A DNA stretch of 64,000 bases from Mucilaginibacter frigoritolerans. GTDB taxonomy: Bacteria; Bacteroidota; Bacteroidia; Sphingobacteriales; Sphingobacteriaceae. Below the pieces are notes generated by a model. The model saw only the letters and a list, made by a program, of their open reading frames with translations, did not search any database and was not told the DNA's origin. The position numbers and the translations under genes are program-made. Below, one piece after another: positions 49,060-57,982 of this stretch (its first letter is position 1; every line of letters starts with the position of its first letter). Where the stretch lies: the NCBI RefSeq assembly GCF_007830615.1, contig NZ_VLLI01000011.1, positions 62,001 to 126,000 of the forward strand, given 5' to 3'.

Positions 49060-51840
49060 CTATACAACCAACTCTTTAACCTTTGCTAAAACCAACAATA
49101 ATGCATCAATGTTTATTGGTTTTGATAAATAATCATTCATACCTGCATCAAGGCAGGCCTCTTTATCTTCACGCATAGCATTAGCGGTTATGGCAACTAT
49201 TAATGGTTGTTTAGCAATATTGGAGCTCCTTATTATTTTTGTTGCCTCCAATCCGCTCATTTGAGGCATTTGCACATCCATCAAAATCAAATCATATAAT
49301 TTATCATTCATCATGGCAACCGCCTCAATTCCATTTTGTGCCAAATCAGCCTCGTAGCCTAATTTGTTAAGTATCCGCAAAATCAGCTTCTGGTTAATCA
49401 TGTTATCTTCAGCAACTAAAACATCCATAGGATGTTTTTCAGCAAAGTTTTTTTCTAAAAGAGCTTGATTTTGCTTTTGAGCCGGCAACTCCTTAACCCT
49501 GCACAGTCCAGTTCGTATTACATCATACAACCGTTGTTGCTTAACTGGTTTGGTAAGTATGGCCGTAAAAAGGCCGGGATATTTACTCCTGGTTTCGTCG
49601 CCAATGGAGCTAAGTAGAACTACAGGCAGGTTAGCATGTTTATCTTTTATTATTCTAGTAAGTTCTACCCCATCCATACCGGGCATTTGCATATCACTCA
49701 GCACCATATCAAAAGCGTTCTTTTCCATTGCCGCAATCGCGTCAGCAGCTGATGAAACAAGGAAAGGAATTAGCCTCCAGTTTTCAAGCTGCATTTGCAA
49801 AACTCTTCTGTTCGTTTCATTATCATCAACAACCAGTATTTTTTTCCCTTCAAGTTGCGCAGCTGCATTTGGATCGATAACTTCCTCTTGTTTTCCCAAT
49901 TCAGCTTTTGTAGTAAAATAAAAGCTGGTACCTACATTTAGTTCACTTTTTACGCCGATGTCGCCAGCCATTAAATGAACCAGGCGCTCGCATATAACCA
50001 GCCCAAGTCCCGTACCACCGTATTTGCGGGTGGTGGACGAATCAACCTGCGAAAACGAGTTAAACAGCTTGGGTATTTTATTAGCTGCTATGCCTATCCC
50101 GGTATCCCGTAATTCAAAAGCGAGTTTTGCAATTTCCCCGTTATTCTCAGCTAAGGATACCCCCAAAAAGACTTCGCCCTTGTGCGTAAACTTTATGGCA
50201 TTGCTTACCAGATTAATTATTACCTGCTTTAACCGCATGCTATCGGCAAAAAGTTGCAAAGGCACGTTGCTATCAATGTGATAAACCAGGTCCAATCCAA
50301 GCTGGGCAGCCCTGCCGGCAAACATGTCCATTACTTCTTCAATACACCTGCGCAGATTAAACTCATGCAGATCAAGCTCCAGTTTGCCCGATTCTATTTT
50401 GGAGAAATCAAGAATATCGTTAATTACATTAAGCAGCGTTTCACCGCTGTTTGTAATGGTTTGCACATATTCTGTTTGTTCCTGGTTTAAAGAGGTATCT
50501 CCCAATAAAGAGGCCATTCCTAAAACCCCGTTCATAGGGGTACGTATTTCATGGCTCATGGTGGCTAAGAAAGTGCTTTTAGCCTGGTTGGCTCTTTCTG
50601 CCTCTTCTTTAGCCAAATGCTCCTGCTCCTTTTGAATTTCCAGTTCATTGTTTAAGAGTAACAACTCTTCCGATTGCCCCTGCAATTCCTCCGACTGTGC
50701 CTGCAGCTCTTCATTTACCGCCTGGAGTTCGCCGTTTACCTGTTGTAACTCTGCTGTGCGCTGGTTAAGATCCTGAATATAATCGCGGATAGTTGTTTTC
50801 AGGAGGTTAAAGTAGTTATACAATCTTTTAATCTCGATGCTATTAGGTACAATACTTTTTTCAACCGGCATTAGTTGGATATCTGTAAAGTCCGAATTAA
50901 TAAAGGCCTCCATTTTCTTGTTGATCCCCTTTATATCCCGTGTAAGGTATTTGGAAAGAATAAAGCTCAGCATAATAAGCCCAATGAGCAAAATGGTTGA
51001 AACACCAACTAGTATGGCTTCAAACCGCCCCTGCAAATGCGTCATTTCGGCATTTACCAAAGCCAGGGTTACCATGTAAACGCGGTTAAACTGATTAATT
51101 TCATGCTGGGTGAGGGGCACAATGCCATGGTCATGAAACAGGCCCAGCTCTTCGGTATAATTAACCAGGTCCGTAAACTTGTTTTTATATTCAATTAGCT
51201 CCTGCTTGGTGGGGTTAGTCATATTCTTCCCGCTAATCAGGGAATCAATGGTGCCAAAAAACTGCTGGGCGTACATCATTTTACCCCGCATAATAAAATC
51301 TTTCTCATGCCTGCGCAATTGCAGAATATCAACCCGCGCCACTTTACCCGAATCTTCAATCCAGTGGGCACGTTGACGCATCAGACCCTCTGTGCCATAG
51401 TCTACAAAGCCTTTTTTCAGATACAATTGCTTAAGTACCTTGCCTGATGCAAGCGTTGCATTACTAATTTGAAGCAGTGAGTTTATATTGTTGTTAACAT
51501 TGATTTGACCATCGGCCTGGCTGTTTTTAAGATCAGTTATGTTATTGATGATTTTCCTTTGGAGCCTAATGAAACTGTCAACATCCTCCTGGTTACCGGT
51601 TTTATAAAACAGCGGATCATGGTAACCGGTAAGCATAAACTTTTGAAGGTAGGTTGAGCTTTTGAGGTATTGAATTTGGATATGGGTTAAGTCGTCAGAA
51701 AAACCTCTGAGATCCTTTTGCTTTTGATCGATAATAAGATAGGTTATTAACCAGATAAATATTACGGCAACCAAAGAAAAAAAGCTTAAAACGAGTCGTA
51801 GTTTGTACGATATTTCAAGATTAGATTTAAGAATTCTCAT
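49060..51840 (-). CDS. Hybrid sensor histidine kinase with two receiver domains
   Basis: Within 926 residues: membrane helix 1 (about 16-38), a helical extracytoplasmic domain (about 40-275), helix 2 (about 276-300), a coiled-coil linker with ELQ/EEL repeats (about 360-410) and HisKA with phospho-acceptor His in TMSHEIRTPMNG. Then HATPase (NLVSNAIKFT, DTGIGIA, GTGLGLVI) and two tandem receiver domains: ILVVDDNETN with SDMQMPGMDG, and VLVAEDNMIN with LMDVQMPQMSG. No HPt or DNA-binding domain. An orphan phosphorelay kinase; the partner is not in the window. Confidence 0.92.
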   Translation of the reverse strand: MRILKSNLEISYKLRLVLSFFSLVAVIFIWLITYLIIDQKQKDLRGFSDDLTHIQIQYLKSSTYLQKFMLTGYHDPLFYKTGNQEDVDSFIRLQRKIINNITDLKNSQADGQINVNNNINSLLQISNATLASGKVLKQLYLKKGFVDYGTEGLMRQRAHWIEDSGKVARVDILQLRRHEKDFIMRGKMMYAQQFFGTIDSLISGKNMTNPTKQELIEYKNKFTDLVNYTEELGLFHDHGIVPLTQHEINQFNRVYMVTLALVNAEMTHLQGRFEAILVGVSTILLIGLIMLSFILSKYLTRDIKGINKKMEAFINSDFTDIQLMPVEKSIVPNSIEIKRLYNYFNLLKTTIRDYIQDLNQRTAELQQVNGELQAVNEELQAQSEELQGQSEELLLLNNELEIQKEQEHLAKEEAERANQAKSTFLATMSHEIRTPMNGVLGMASLLGDTSLNQEQTEYVQTITNSGETLLNVINDILDFSKIESGKLELDLHEFNLRRCIEEVMDMFAGRAAQLGLDLVYHIDSNVPLQLFADSMRLKQVIINLVSNAIKFTHKGEVFLGVSLAENNGEIAKLAFELRDTGIGIAANKIPKLFNSFSQVDSSTTRKYGGTGLGLVICERLVHLMAGDIGVKSELNVGTSFYFTTKAELGKQEEVIDPNAAAQLEGKKILVVDDNETNRRVLQMQLENWRLIPFLVSSAADAIAAMEKNAFDMVLSDMQMPGMDGVELTRIIKDKHANLPVVLLSSIGDETRSKYPGLFTAILTKPVKQQRLYDVIRTGLCRVKELPAQKQNQALLEKNFAEKHPMDVLVAEDNMINQKLILRILNKLGYEADLAQNGIEAVAMMNDKLYDLILMDVQMPQMSGLEATKIIRSSNIAKQPLIVAITANAMREDKEACLDAGMNDYLSKPINIDALLLVLAKVKELVV

Positions 51841-52261
51841 TTGCGATTATACGGAATGCACTAATCGAAGTTGTTAAGGGAAGATTAATTTTAGTCAAAA
51901 ATTTATGGGGAGGCTTGGAGGCGGAGCTGCTGCCTTGTCCCGCGAATATATGGGACAGAAGAAGTACGCCGGGACGGCTAAAAAGCTAATCTACTGGAAA
52001 TAAACAAGTTAACAGCAGTGCTTGGGACAAGCTGGGCTGAGGTGGGCTAAAAAATGTCAATTTTGCTGTGGTAAGTGGGACACTTGTGGGCTTGGACGGA
52101 TTAAGCCTCTGCATTGCAGAAATGTAATTTAGATAAATTATGGGGGGGGGGGCAAATTATGAGTTGACGAATCGTTAAGTAAGAATAAACCTCCAATCAG
52201 CCTTCTCTTTGATTTTTTATTCGGATATTGCTTGGAACAAAACCGAACCAACCATAGTTTT
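51841..52261. other. 421-bp spacer with G-rich region
   Basis: No gene is evident. The stretch is GC-richer than its surroundings, with repeated TGGGACA and GGGCTGAGG-like words. A TGTCCC/GGGACA inverted pair is near 51935-51955, and a run of eleven G at 52142-52152 follows. It may be a degraded remnant; it is not a tRNA. Confidence 0.4.
52142..52152 (+). repeat. G11 homopolymer tract
   Basis: Eleven consecutive G residues lie 110 bp upstream of the ATG at 52262. Such tracts are prone to slippage and could alter promoter or leader spacing; no phase-variable effect is shown. Confidence 0.8.
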
Positions 52262-53080
52262 ATGATCACCAAACTTTTAGTACTTCAGCATATAGACCAG
52301 AAACGGGTCGATGTCGCCCAAATCAGCGGGAACAATTTCCAGTGGACCTTTCACGCCCACCGCAGCAGGATGCCGGATGACCCAGTTTTCTTTCCCTTTC
52401 ACGTTAATGGCAAACATGACCTTTGTGAGCGTGAGTCGGGCGATGAAACGATATTGGTCATGAAAGAAAACGAGCTCATATTTTGTGATGATTACGGCGT
52501 CCCAGGCGATACGGTCATCGGCATTTTGTTTCCTAAGGGATATGTGCCGGACATCATTAAATTCAAAGACAAACCATACATACCGATAAATGCTGGCGGA
52601 TTGGTGTCCACCAGGCCACCGGGGCATCTACAGGTATTATATAACTTTCAAGAAAAGCGCTCAGCCATTGTATTCAATATCACAGATAGTATCGTCTTCG
52701 GGTTTAAATGCATGGCAAGAAAGGTCGATGACGAACTGTTTCCGCATAACGAAAGCCTACACGCTGACCATCTTTTTGATGTCAACATCAGCAAGGATTT
52801 CCTAAATGTTGATGCCATACAAAATGAAGACCTGAAAATCATCAACCAAACACTCGCCCAAACGGATATTGAGCAGATTAAAACCGATATGAATGCGCTT
52901 TTAGTTGCTTTAAAAGCCAATAATGCTATATCCGTAAAAAGCCTCCTTGGCAAAATAACGAATTATCTGAATACTGCTGCAGGCACGACTAGTGCGTTGG
53001 TAACCATTGCAGACAGTTATAAAAGTGGCAACAGTGCTTTTAACTTTATTCACCAAATAGTCGAATATGCTGCTTTATGA
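52262..53080 (+). CDS. Hypothetical protein
   Basis: About 272 residues from the ATG at 52262 (MITKLLVLQ); a TTG-initiated form 30 bp earlier is less likely. The N-terminal 170 residues alternate short polar beta stretches; the C-terminal 100 residues are helical (LKIINQTLAQTDIEQIKTDMN). No family recognised. It is followed, 66 bp on, by the first copy of the hairpin repeat and a DUF4365 gene on the opposite strand. Its role is unknown; an island gene by context. Confidence 0.6.
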   Translation: MITKLLVLQHIDQKRVDVAQISGNNFQWTFHAHRSRMPDDPVFFPFHVNGKHDLCERESGDETILVMKENELIFCDDYGVPGDTVIGILFPKGYVPDIIKFKDKPYIPINAGGLVSTRPPGHLQVLYNFQEKRSAIVFNITDSIVFGFKCMARKVDDELFPHNESLHADHLFDVNISKDFLNVDAIQNEDLKIINQTLAQTDIEQIKTDMNALLVALKANNAISVKSLLGKITNYLNTAAGTTSALVTIADSYKSGNSAFNFIHQIVEYAAL

Positions 53081-53140
53081 CGACCCGGCTAATTAATATT
53101 TTAAGATTATTTTCCATCTTTTTAAGCTTTCCTGTGCCCC

Positions 53141-53198
53141 CGCCCAGTCAAGCGTCTTTCGCTTGACTTTATAAAATTTTGAGTCTCCCTACTCAAAG
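53141..53198. repeat. Intergenic hairpin repeat, copy 1 (best copy)
   Basis: Two tandem perfect hairpins: GTCAAGCG (53147-53154) / CGCTTGAC (53160-53167) and TTTGAGT (53178-53184) / ACTCAAA (53191-53197), separated by TTTATAAAAT. Related copies occur near 55107, 56231, 57200 and 57781. Confidence 0.75.
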
Positions 53199-53293
53199 CA
53201 AAATTTAAATTCCAAAAAAATTCCTATACCATTTTGCTTTAAGTAAATAGATCATGATTACCCGACCCACTCGTCGTCGCTGCGTACTCGCAT

Positions 53294-55084
53294 CTAATCA
53301 GGATAGCTGAGCGGGAACAGCTCATTCAGTGACCACTTGGGTTCATTGCCTAAGACTTTGATCATTTCCACGGTAATATCATGGTATAAATACTCGTAGA
53401 TGCCGCTATTTTTTGCCGCAAGCTCAACTGCAGCTCTCCGTTCAGCGAGATCAGCCATAAATGCCCGGTGTTTCATATCACCTTTCAACATTTTCTCGAA
53501 TCGTTTACGCAAGGCATTCATATCGTAAGTGGCGATCAATCCTTTCATTGCTTCCACACAATCAGCCATATCTTCTTTATTGCCTAAAAAATCAAGGATC
53601 TTATACTTGCTACAGAGACAGTTAAATTGATTTTCACGATGCTGAAGTCGGTCATAGGTTTCGGTGACCTTATCAAGGTTGCTTAATAGGTTGAGCAATA
53701 TATCTCGGTCATCCGGCGCCACTTCTTGATCGACAATCAGCTTTTTTCTATTCCAATTACTGAATGCATGAAAATGGTATACCTTGGCAAATTCCCATTC
53801 TATTTTTTCCATCATCAGGTTGCTCAGTGCCAAAAAGTTCTGGTGCTTTAACGCAAACTCGTAAAGTTCTTGCAGCTGGCTTAGAAACTGATTGTCAAAA
53901 TTCAACCAATCCGCTCTAAGTAGATCACAATAAGCATCCGCCTTTCTACCCATCGTTAGTAGCGAGTTTTTAGCAAGTTCATGTAACAGCAGAATGCCTT
54001 CGAAGTTCAAGATTTTAGCGTGGGCGATCACCCTTATATCATGAAATTCCGGGCGTTTATCAATGATCTGCATTGCTTCTTCATAATACTTTTTAATTCG
54101 CGTCCCCTGCTCAGGTTCCTTGTTTCTGATAAACTGGTTGTAAAGGTTCTCCAATTGCAGAAAGGTACTCACATTTTCGTTGGCAACGATCTCCGCCGTT
54201 TTTTTCCGAAACTCCGGTTCGCTCAACAGCCCCAGCAAATATTTTGCGTGAACGAAAATATAGGACAGCATACTCCTGTCCTCTGAATGTAGACTAGCAA
54301 TTTCACTATAAGCCAGTTTCAACAATTCAACCGCTTTGAACAGATTGGCCTGATGATAATAAGCCACACCACAGATCATATTGAACGTTGGCGAGGCTTT
54401 ACTCCTGGGATGGGTACGCTGCTCGACCTCAACGATCTGAGAAAACAACTGCCGATTCAGTAGTTCAAATCCAACCTGATCGATGAATGCAATGTTTTGT
54501 TCTACGCTGTAAACATCCTGGAGTTCATCAATGACAAAACCTGTTACGGTTTTATCATTTCCGGTTTGAGCTCTGATATGTGTACTCAGTTTTTTCAGCA
54601 GCGTACCATTCTCAAAAGTTTCTTTATATATGCCATCGATCTGGATTTGATCTAATACTTGAGTGAACTTAACCTTGTAGGTTTTCGGTAACTGACCAGG
54701 ACGATGTTTTGCCATAAGGCTACGATACACTTCAGCTAAGGAGGCGATATAAAATTGGTTCGCAGGATAGTGGTACAAGATATAAAAACCAGGCAAGCCA
54801 AAATTTAACAGATAATTGAGATTACTGATCTTAACGGGATAGGAAATCGAGCCATCCCGTTGTTTTTTTGCCGACTCTGTGGACTTCAATTGCACAGCAA
54901 AACGAAAATTGGTGTACACACCGTTCTGCTTAATCTCGCCAATGATGTCTATACCCTTGTCTCGCTGATTTTCCGGGCGTAGTTCAAAAAGAGAGGGATC
55001 AAATAATAACGCCAACTGGTTCCAGGAAATGGTTTCCAGGGTTTCTTGACGGCTGGATTTCGGCAAAGTTTGGGTCGGGTTCAT
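53294..55084 (-). CDS. DUF4365 nuclease-fold protein with long helical C-terminus
   Basis: The 596-residue protein has an N-terminal domain (about 15-165) of the DUF4365 type, a restriction-endonuclease-like fold. Asp46 is in DKGIDIIGE, and Gln65-x-Lys67 is in FAVQLKST, giving a D...QxK catalytic pattern. Residues about 185-590 are almost all helical and may form TPR-like solenoid repeats. DUF4365 domains occur in restriction-linked and other defence-associated proteins. A single-gene nuclease effector or signalling-linked enzyme is possible, but no partner such as a methylase lies beside it. It faces the neighbouring genes and is flanked by repeat copies 1 and 2. Confidence 0.72.
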   Translation of the reverse strand: MNPTQTLPKSSRQETLETISWNQLALLFDPSLFELRPENQRDKGIDIIGEIKQNGVYTNFRFAVQLKSTESAKKQRDGSISYPVKISNLNYLLNFGLPGFYILYHYPANQFYIASLAEVYRSLMAKHRPGQLPKTYKVKFTQVLDQIQIDGIYKETFENGTLLKKLSTHIRAQTGNDKTVTGFVIDELQDVYSVEQNIAFIDQVGFELLNRQLFSQIVEVEQRTHPRSKASPTFNMICGVAYYHQANLFKAVELLKLAYSEIASLHSEDRSMLSYIFVHAKYLLGLLSEPEFRKKTAEIVANENVSTFLQLENLYNQFIRNKEPEQGTRIKKYYEEAMQIIDKRPEFHDIRVIAHAKILNFEGILLLHELAKNSLLTMGRKADAYCDLLRADWLNFDNQFLSQLQELYEFALKHQNFLALSNLMMEKIEWEFAKVYHFHAFSNWNRKKLIVDQEVAPDDRDILLNLLSNLDKVTETYDRLQHRENQFNCLCSKYKILDFLGNKEDMADCVEAMKGLIATYDMNALRKRFEKMLKGDMKHRAFMADLAERRAAVELAAKNSGIYEYLYHDITVEMIKVLGNEPKWSLNELFPLSYPD

Positions 55085-55106
55085 CTTTTAAATTTAACTA
55101 TTTGTC

Positions 55107-55217
55107 TGCCAAGTCAAGCGTCTTTCTGGCACAGTATATAAAAGAATTTTTAAAATTATCGCAATAATGCACTGTGATAACTTGGCAACGTTTATAGACC
55201 TAAAATGCACTAAGCTT
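55107..55217. repeat. Intergenic hairpin repeat, copy 2 (diverged)
   Basis: GTCAAGCG and TCTTTC (55113-55126) match the first hairpin, but a TGCCA/TGGCA pair (55107-55111, 55127-55131) replaces the right arm. A second piece, AGACCTAAAATGCACTAAGC at 55195-55214, is shared with copy 3. Located between the DUF4365 start and the next gene. Confidence 0.55.
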
Positions 55218-55271
55218 TGAACGATGGGTTACCTTAATCTATTTGAGGGATTAAGGTAAAACCTAATCATT

Positions 55272-55742
55272 ATGATAAAGCTATATGTTTTTTACTTTGT
55301 ATTCGGATTCTATATGCTTTTTGAAAGCTACGCTATATGGGTGTTTAGAGCGTTCAATGATGGAGATGCTGTGATAACATATATGGCGCTAATATCATCA
55401 GCTATATTATTTTCTATTGCTTCAGGGCTGTTAATATATCACCCAAAAAACGGTTTGTTAGTAGGCATAGTTACTTTAATAGGTGTTTTTCCTTTTGGTA
55501 TAAGATGGCTCATCTATAGATATACAGTAGAAGGTCCAATCATACGAGGAACCGAGAATCAAATCATATTATTAGCTACAGCAATGTATGCAATAGGATT
55601 ATTCTATTCAATAAAGAGGCTAATTACCTATAAATATCCCGGGGATGTTGTTATTATGAAAAGGCCGTTCAAATTATTTCTTACATTTTTTCCCGCTTCT
55701 TTGCTTTTTATACTTATTGTTTTAACATTTATAAATCCTTGA
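55272..55742 (+). CDS. Hypothetical four-helix membrane protein
   Basis: The 156-residue protein has four hydrophobic segments (about 1-22, 35-55, 60-80 and 130-150) with few charges between them. No family recognised. It overlaps the next gene by 4 bp, where a TTG start overlaps the TGA stop, so the two are coupled. AT-rich codon use matches the accessory region. Confidence 0.55.
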   Translation: MIKLYVFYFVFGFYMLFESYAIWVFRAFNDGDAVITYMALISSAILFSIASGLLIYHPKNGLLVGIVTLIGVFPFGIRWLIYRYTVEGPIIRGTENQIILLATAMYAIGLFYSIKRLITYKYPGDVVIMKRPFKLFLTFFPASLLFILIVLTFINP

Positions 55743-56194
55743 AAATATTTAAAAACCCAGTTTCGCGCCGCATCGCGCCAGAGGGGAATAAAAAAACTGT
55801 TAGAAATATATGTATAGCAGTAATAGTTACTCTCTTTTTCTCTTGTTGCGATATAAGGAAAGTTCCTATTGGCTATATGAAAAACAATATGAATCATGAT
55901 ATAATTGCAGCAAACTGGTTTAAGGACATGAACGACAGTTTGCTATATAACGACAGGATTTATATGGGGTATTACATTCAGCCCAAATTAACTGAAACCA
56001 TGGCTACAGGGTACGGCGGCCTTTTCGGACAGCCAGATTCGGTAAAAGCCTATATTTATGTTTTTAATCCTGACTCAATTGATAAGTATCGAAATCTAAA
56101 AATTCAAAAGGGGATATTCAAAAACTCTCTTCTAAAAAAAATAGAGATTCAGGTTAAAGAGCCTTTAGATACGATTTATATTAATTCAAAATAA
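55739..56194 (+). CDS. Hypothetical exported or lipid-anchored protein
   Basis: About 151 residues if translation starts at the TTG overlapping the previous stop; no in-frame ATG precedes the signal region. A hydrophobic segment with FFSCCD (residues about 24-38) looks like a lipoprotein or membrane signal. The rest is a small polar domain ending KEPLDTIYINSK, not recognised. The basic N-terminus before the signal (PVSRRIAPEGNKK) is odd. Repeat copy 3 follows. Confidence 0.45.
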   Translation: MKIFKNPVSRRIAPEGNKKTVRNICIAVIVTLFFSCCDIRKVPIGYMKNNMNHDIIAANWFKDMNDSLLYNDRIYMGYYIQPKLTETMATGYGGLFGQPDSVKAYIYVFNPDSIDKYRNLKIQKGIFKNSLLKKIEIQVKEPLDTIYINSK

Positions 56195-56230
56195 GCCGAC
56201 ACAGTAATATTTAATGAAGGTGAGGCTCAG

Positions 56231-56300
56231 CACACAGTCAAGCGTCTTTCGCTTTACTGGTCTAAGCTTTCAACTTAGACCTAAAATGCATTAAGTTTCC
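56231..56300. repeat. Intergenic hairpin repeat, copy 3
   Basis: GTCAAGCGTCTTTCGCTTTA (56237-56256) copies the first hairpin with one arm degraded. Next comes a perfect GGTCTAAG (56259-56266) / CTTAGACC (56274-56281) hairpin, then CCTAAAATGCATTAAG shared with copy 2. It lies between the TTG-start gene and the next gene. Confidence 0.65.
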
Positions 56301-56405
56301 AGCTTAACAAATAACAAACCAATTCGCTTTTGTGTCATTCCTATTTAGGCTTTATAATTTTATATTTACCTATTCTGAACACAATCATAGCCGCCTAACT
56401 CATTT

Positions 56406-57179
56406 ATGAAACTTAACCTGCTTATCATATTTACATTACTTACCCTTCAGAACTGTTTAAAGCAATCCGATAAAAAATTGATTGTTAACTGGTATAAATA
56501 TCCTATTCCTACTAATCCGGATACCATTAAAAAATATAATTTTTCACCAAATGAATGGCATGTCTATAAGAAAAATGACTCGGCTTATGTAGTTGATGAA
56601 AAAGGATCCCCCCCCATTCAATTACCTTTTAAAGTGAAAGTAAAAAAAGCAGATAGAAGTGTTTTTTTAGGTAGACCTTCTATTATGAAAGTAGACGATG
56701 GATATTTGGTTGGCTTTTATAGAGGGGAATGGGGCGGTGCTTTATACTGGGTTTCAAAAGATGGTAAGAAGTATTATAAAATTTCTGATCATGAGATTGT
56801 ACAATTTATTAATAAAGATGGCAAATTATACGCTATTGAAGGGCTTGCACACTTGAACATGTCTGAGGGAAGCATTATAAAAATTTATAAATCAAACAAT
56901 GTGTGGATGGTAAAGGATTATTTAAAGTTATCAACAGCTCCGGAAGCAGTGGCAATAGATGATCATAATAACTTCATTATTATTACTTCCAAAAGTTTAT
57001 TAAAAGTAGATAACAACGCTAAAACTTCAACTTTAATAAACAAAGGTATATGGTGGTATGCCGCCCTTAATACCAATTCCCTTATCATTAAAAATAATAT
57101 TGTTTATGCAGGCATGAGAGCTGGTGTATGCGAATATGATTTGAATGCCGAAAAAGAATACTGGTTATTGCCTTATTAA
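56406..57179 (+). CDS. Hypothetical exported beta-repeat protein
   Basis: The 257-residue product has a lipoprotein-like signal (LTLQNCLKQS, Cys at about 17) and then repetitive beta stretches resembling a small beta-propeller (for example LFYRGE-like loops, SKSLLKVDNN, YAGMRAGVCEYD). A run of eight C (56608-56615) lies in frame inside the coding sequence, so slippage would truncate the product. No family recognised; flanked by repeat copies 3 and 4. Confidence 0.55.
   Translation: MKLNLLIIFTLLTLQNCLKQSDKKLIVNWYKYPIPTNPDTIKKYNFSPNEWHVYKKNDSAYVVDEKGSPPIQLPFKVKVKKADRSVFLGRPSIMKVDDGYLVGFYRGEWGGALYWVSKDGKKYYKISDHEIVQFINKDGKLYAIEGLAHLNMSEGSIIKIYKSNNVWMVKDYLKLSTAPEAVAIDDHNNFIIITSKSLLKVDNNAKTSTLINKGIWWYAALNTNSLIIKNNIVYAGMRAGVCEYDLNAEKEYWLLPY
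56608..56615 (+). repeat. C8 homopolymer in the exported-protein gene
   Basis: Eight consecutive C lie in frame, encoding Ser-Pro-Pro around residue 68-71. In-frame as given; a length change would disrupt the rest. Confidence 0.8.
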
Positions 57180-57199
57180 TATTTTTACAACCATGAATC

Positions 57200-57240
57200 G
57201 CATCAAGCATCTTTTACTTTACTTTATAAAATTTTGAGTA
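57200..57240. repeat. Intergenic hairpin repeat, copy 4
   Basis: TCAAGC, then TCTTTTACTTTACTTTATAA, then AATTTTGAGT (57203-57239) aligns to copy 1 over 37 bases with four mismatches. It ends 6 bp before the probable ATG of the next gene. Confidence 0.7.
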
Positions 57241-57245
57241 TCACA

Positions 57246-57776
57246 ATGAGTAAGGCAGCAAATAAAAAGCCATTTATTTACTATGAAAGCCTAAAACCTT
57301 GGGAAACAGTTTGCATGTTGTTATACGCTATCGTAACGGTAGGCGTTACGCTGACCCTTGTTTTTGCCAAACCCGAAACTAAACTGACTACAATAATAAT
57401 GTATATAGTACTATCTCAATTAGGTATGTATTTTGGACTATATACATCGTTGCGCAACTTTACATCATACCTACTCTGGCTTGGCTTCGGCGTTGTACAC
57501 ATACTACTCTTTTTGTTTTTTAGAGGGAGCCCTACGATTGAAATATACCATGGGAACCCTACTATAGGACTGTTAAACACAATTGTACTCTTACTGCTTT
57601 TCCAGTTTCTAAGATATGTAAGCTTAAAGATTCAGCACCGGGAATTTGTCGCACCTGCAAAAGGGGGTGGACCTGATTTATTTGAAAATAAAAAATTAAC
57701 ATTTGCAGATTTTGTAATATTCGTAATTTATATGGGCACTTGGTTCGGGCTTACGATGCTTTCGATTTCGATGTAA
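57246..57776 (+). CDS. Hypothetical four-helix membrane protein
   Basis: About 176 residues from the ATG at 57246 (MSKAANKK); a TTG start 12 bp earlier lies in the repeat. Four hydrophobic segments (about 20-45, 50-68, 75-95 and 110-135), then a polar loop (AKGGGPDLFENKKL) and a last helix. Not recognised. The repeat copy 4 is directly upstream and copy 5 directly after it. Confidence 0.58.
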   Translation: MSKAANKKPFIYYESLKPWETVCMLLYAIVTVGVTLTLVFAKPETKLTTIIMYIVLSQLGMYFGLYTSLRNFTSYLLWLGFGVVHILLFLFFRGSPTIEIYHGNPTIGLLNTIVLLLLFQFLRYVSLKIQHREFVAPAKGGGPDLFENKKLTFADFVIFVIYMGTWFGLTMLSISM

Positions 57777-57780
57777 GCCA

Positions 57781-57838
57781 CGCCCAGTCAAGCATCCCTC
57801 CCTTTACTTTATAAAATTTCGAGCTCCAACACTCAAAA
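57781..57838. repeat. Intergenic hairpin repeat, copy 5
   Basis: GTCAAGCATCCCTCCCTTTA then CTTTATAAAATTTCGAGC (57787-57824), followed by ACTCAAAACA. It is diverged in the hairpin arms but keeps the TTTATAAAATTT core and the terminal ACTCAAA. Confidence 0.65.
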
Positions 57839-57982
57839 CAAAAAAACGCCCACAAATAAATGTAAGCGCTTTTTGAAAGCGGAGCCCCCTCCTATCATCC
57901 CGTCGTCAAAGAAAAAAAGCCATTGGTCAAATGTTTTTTACCGGGTAAGCTATTTGCATTTGTTTTGAAGAAAAAAACGCAA

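Noticed and set aside
51900..52110. Possible tRNA or structured RNA in the GC-rich spacer
   Set aside because: A TGTCCC/GGGACA pair is present but no cloverleaf or other known RNA fold could be built by eye.
53141..57838. Reading the hairpin repeats as attC sites of an integron
   Set aside because: The repeats lack the RYYYAAC/GTTRRRY core sites and no integrase gene is seen, so only cassette-like organisation is noted, not an integron.
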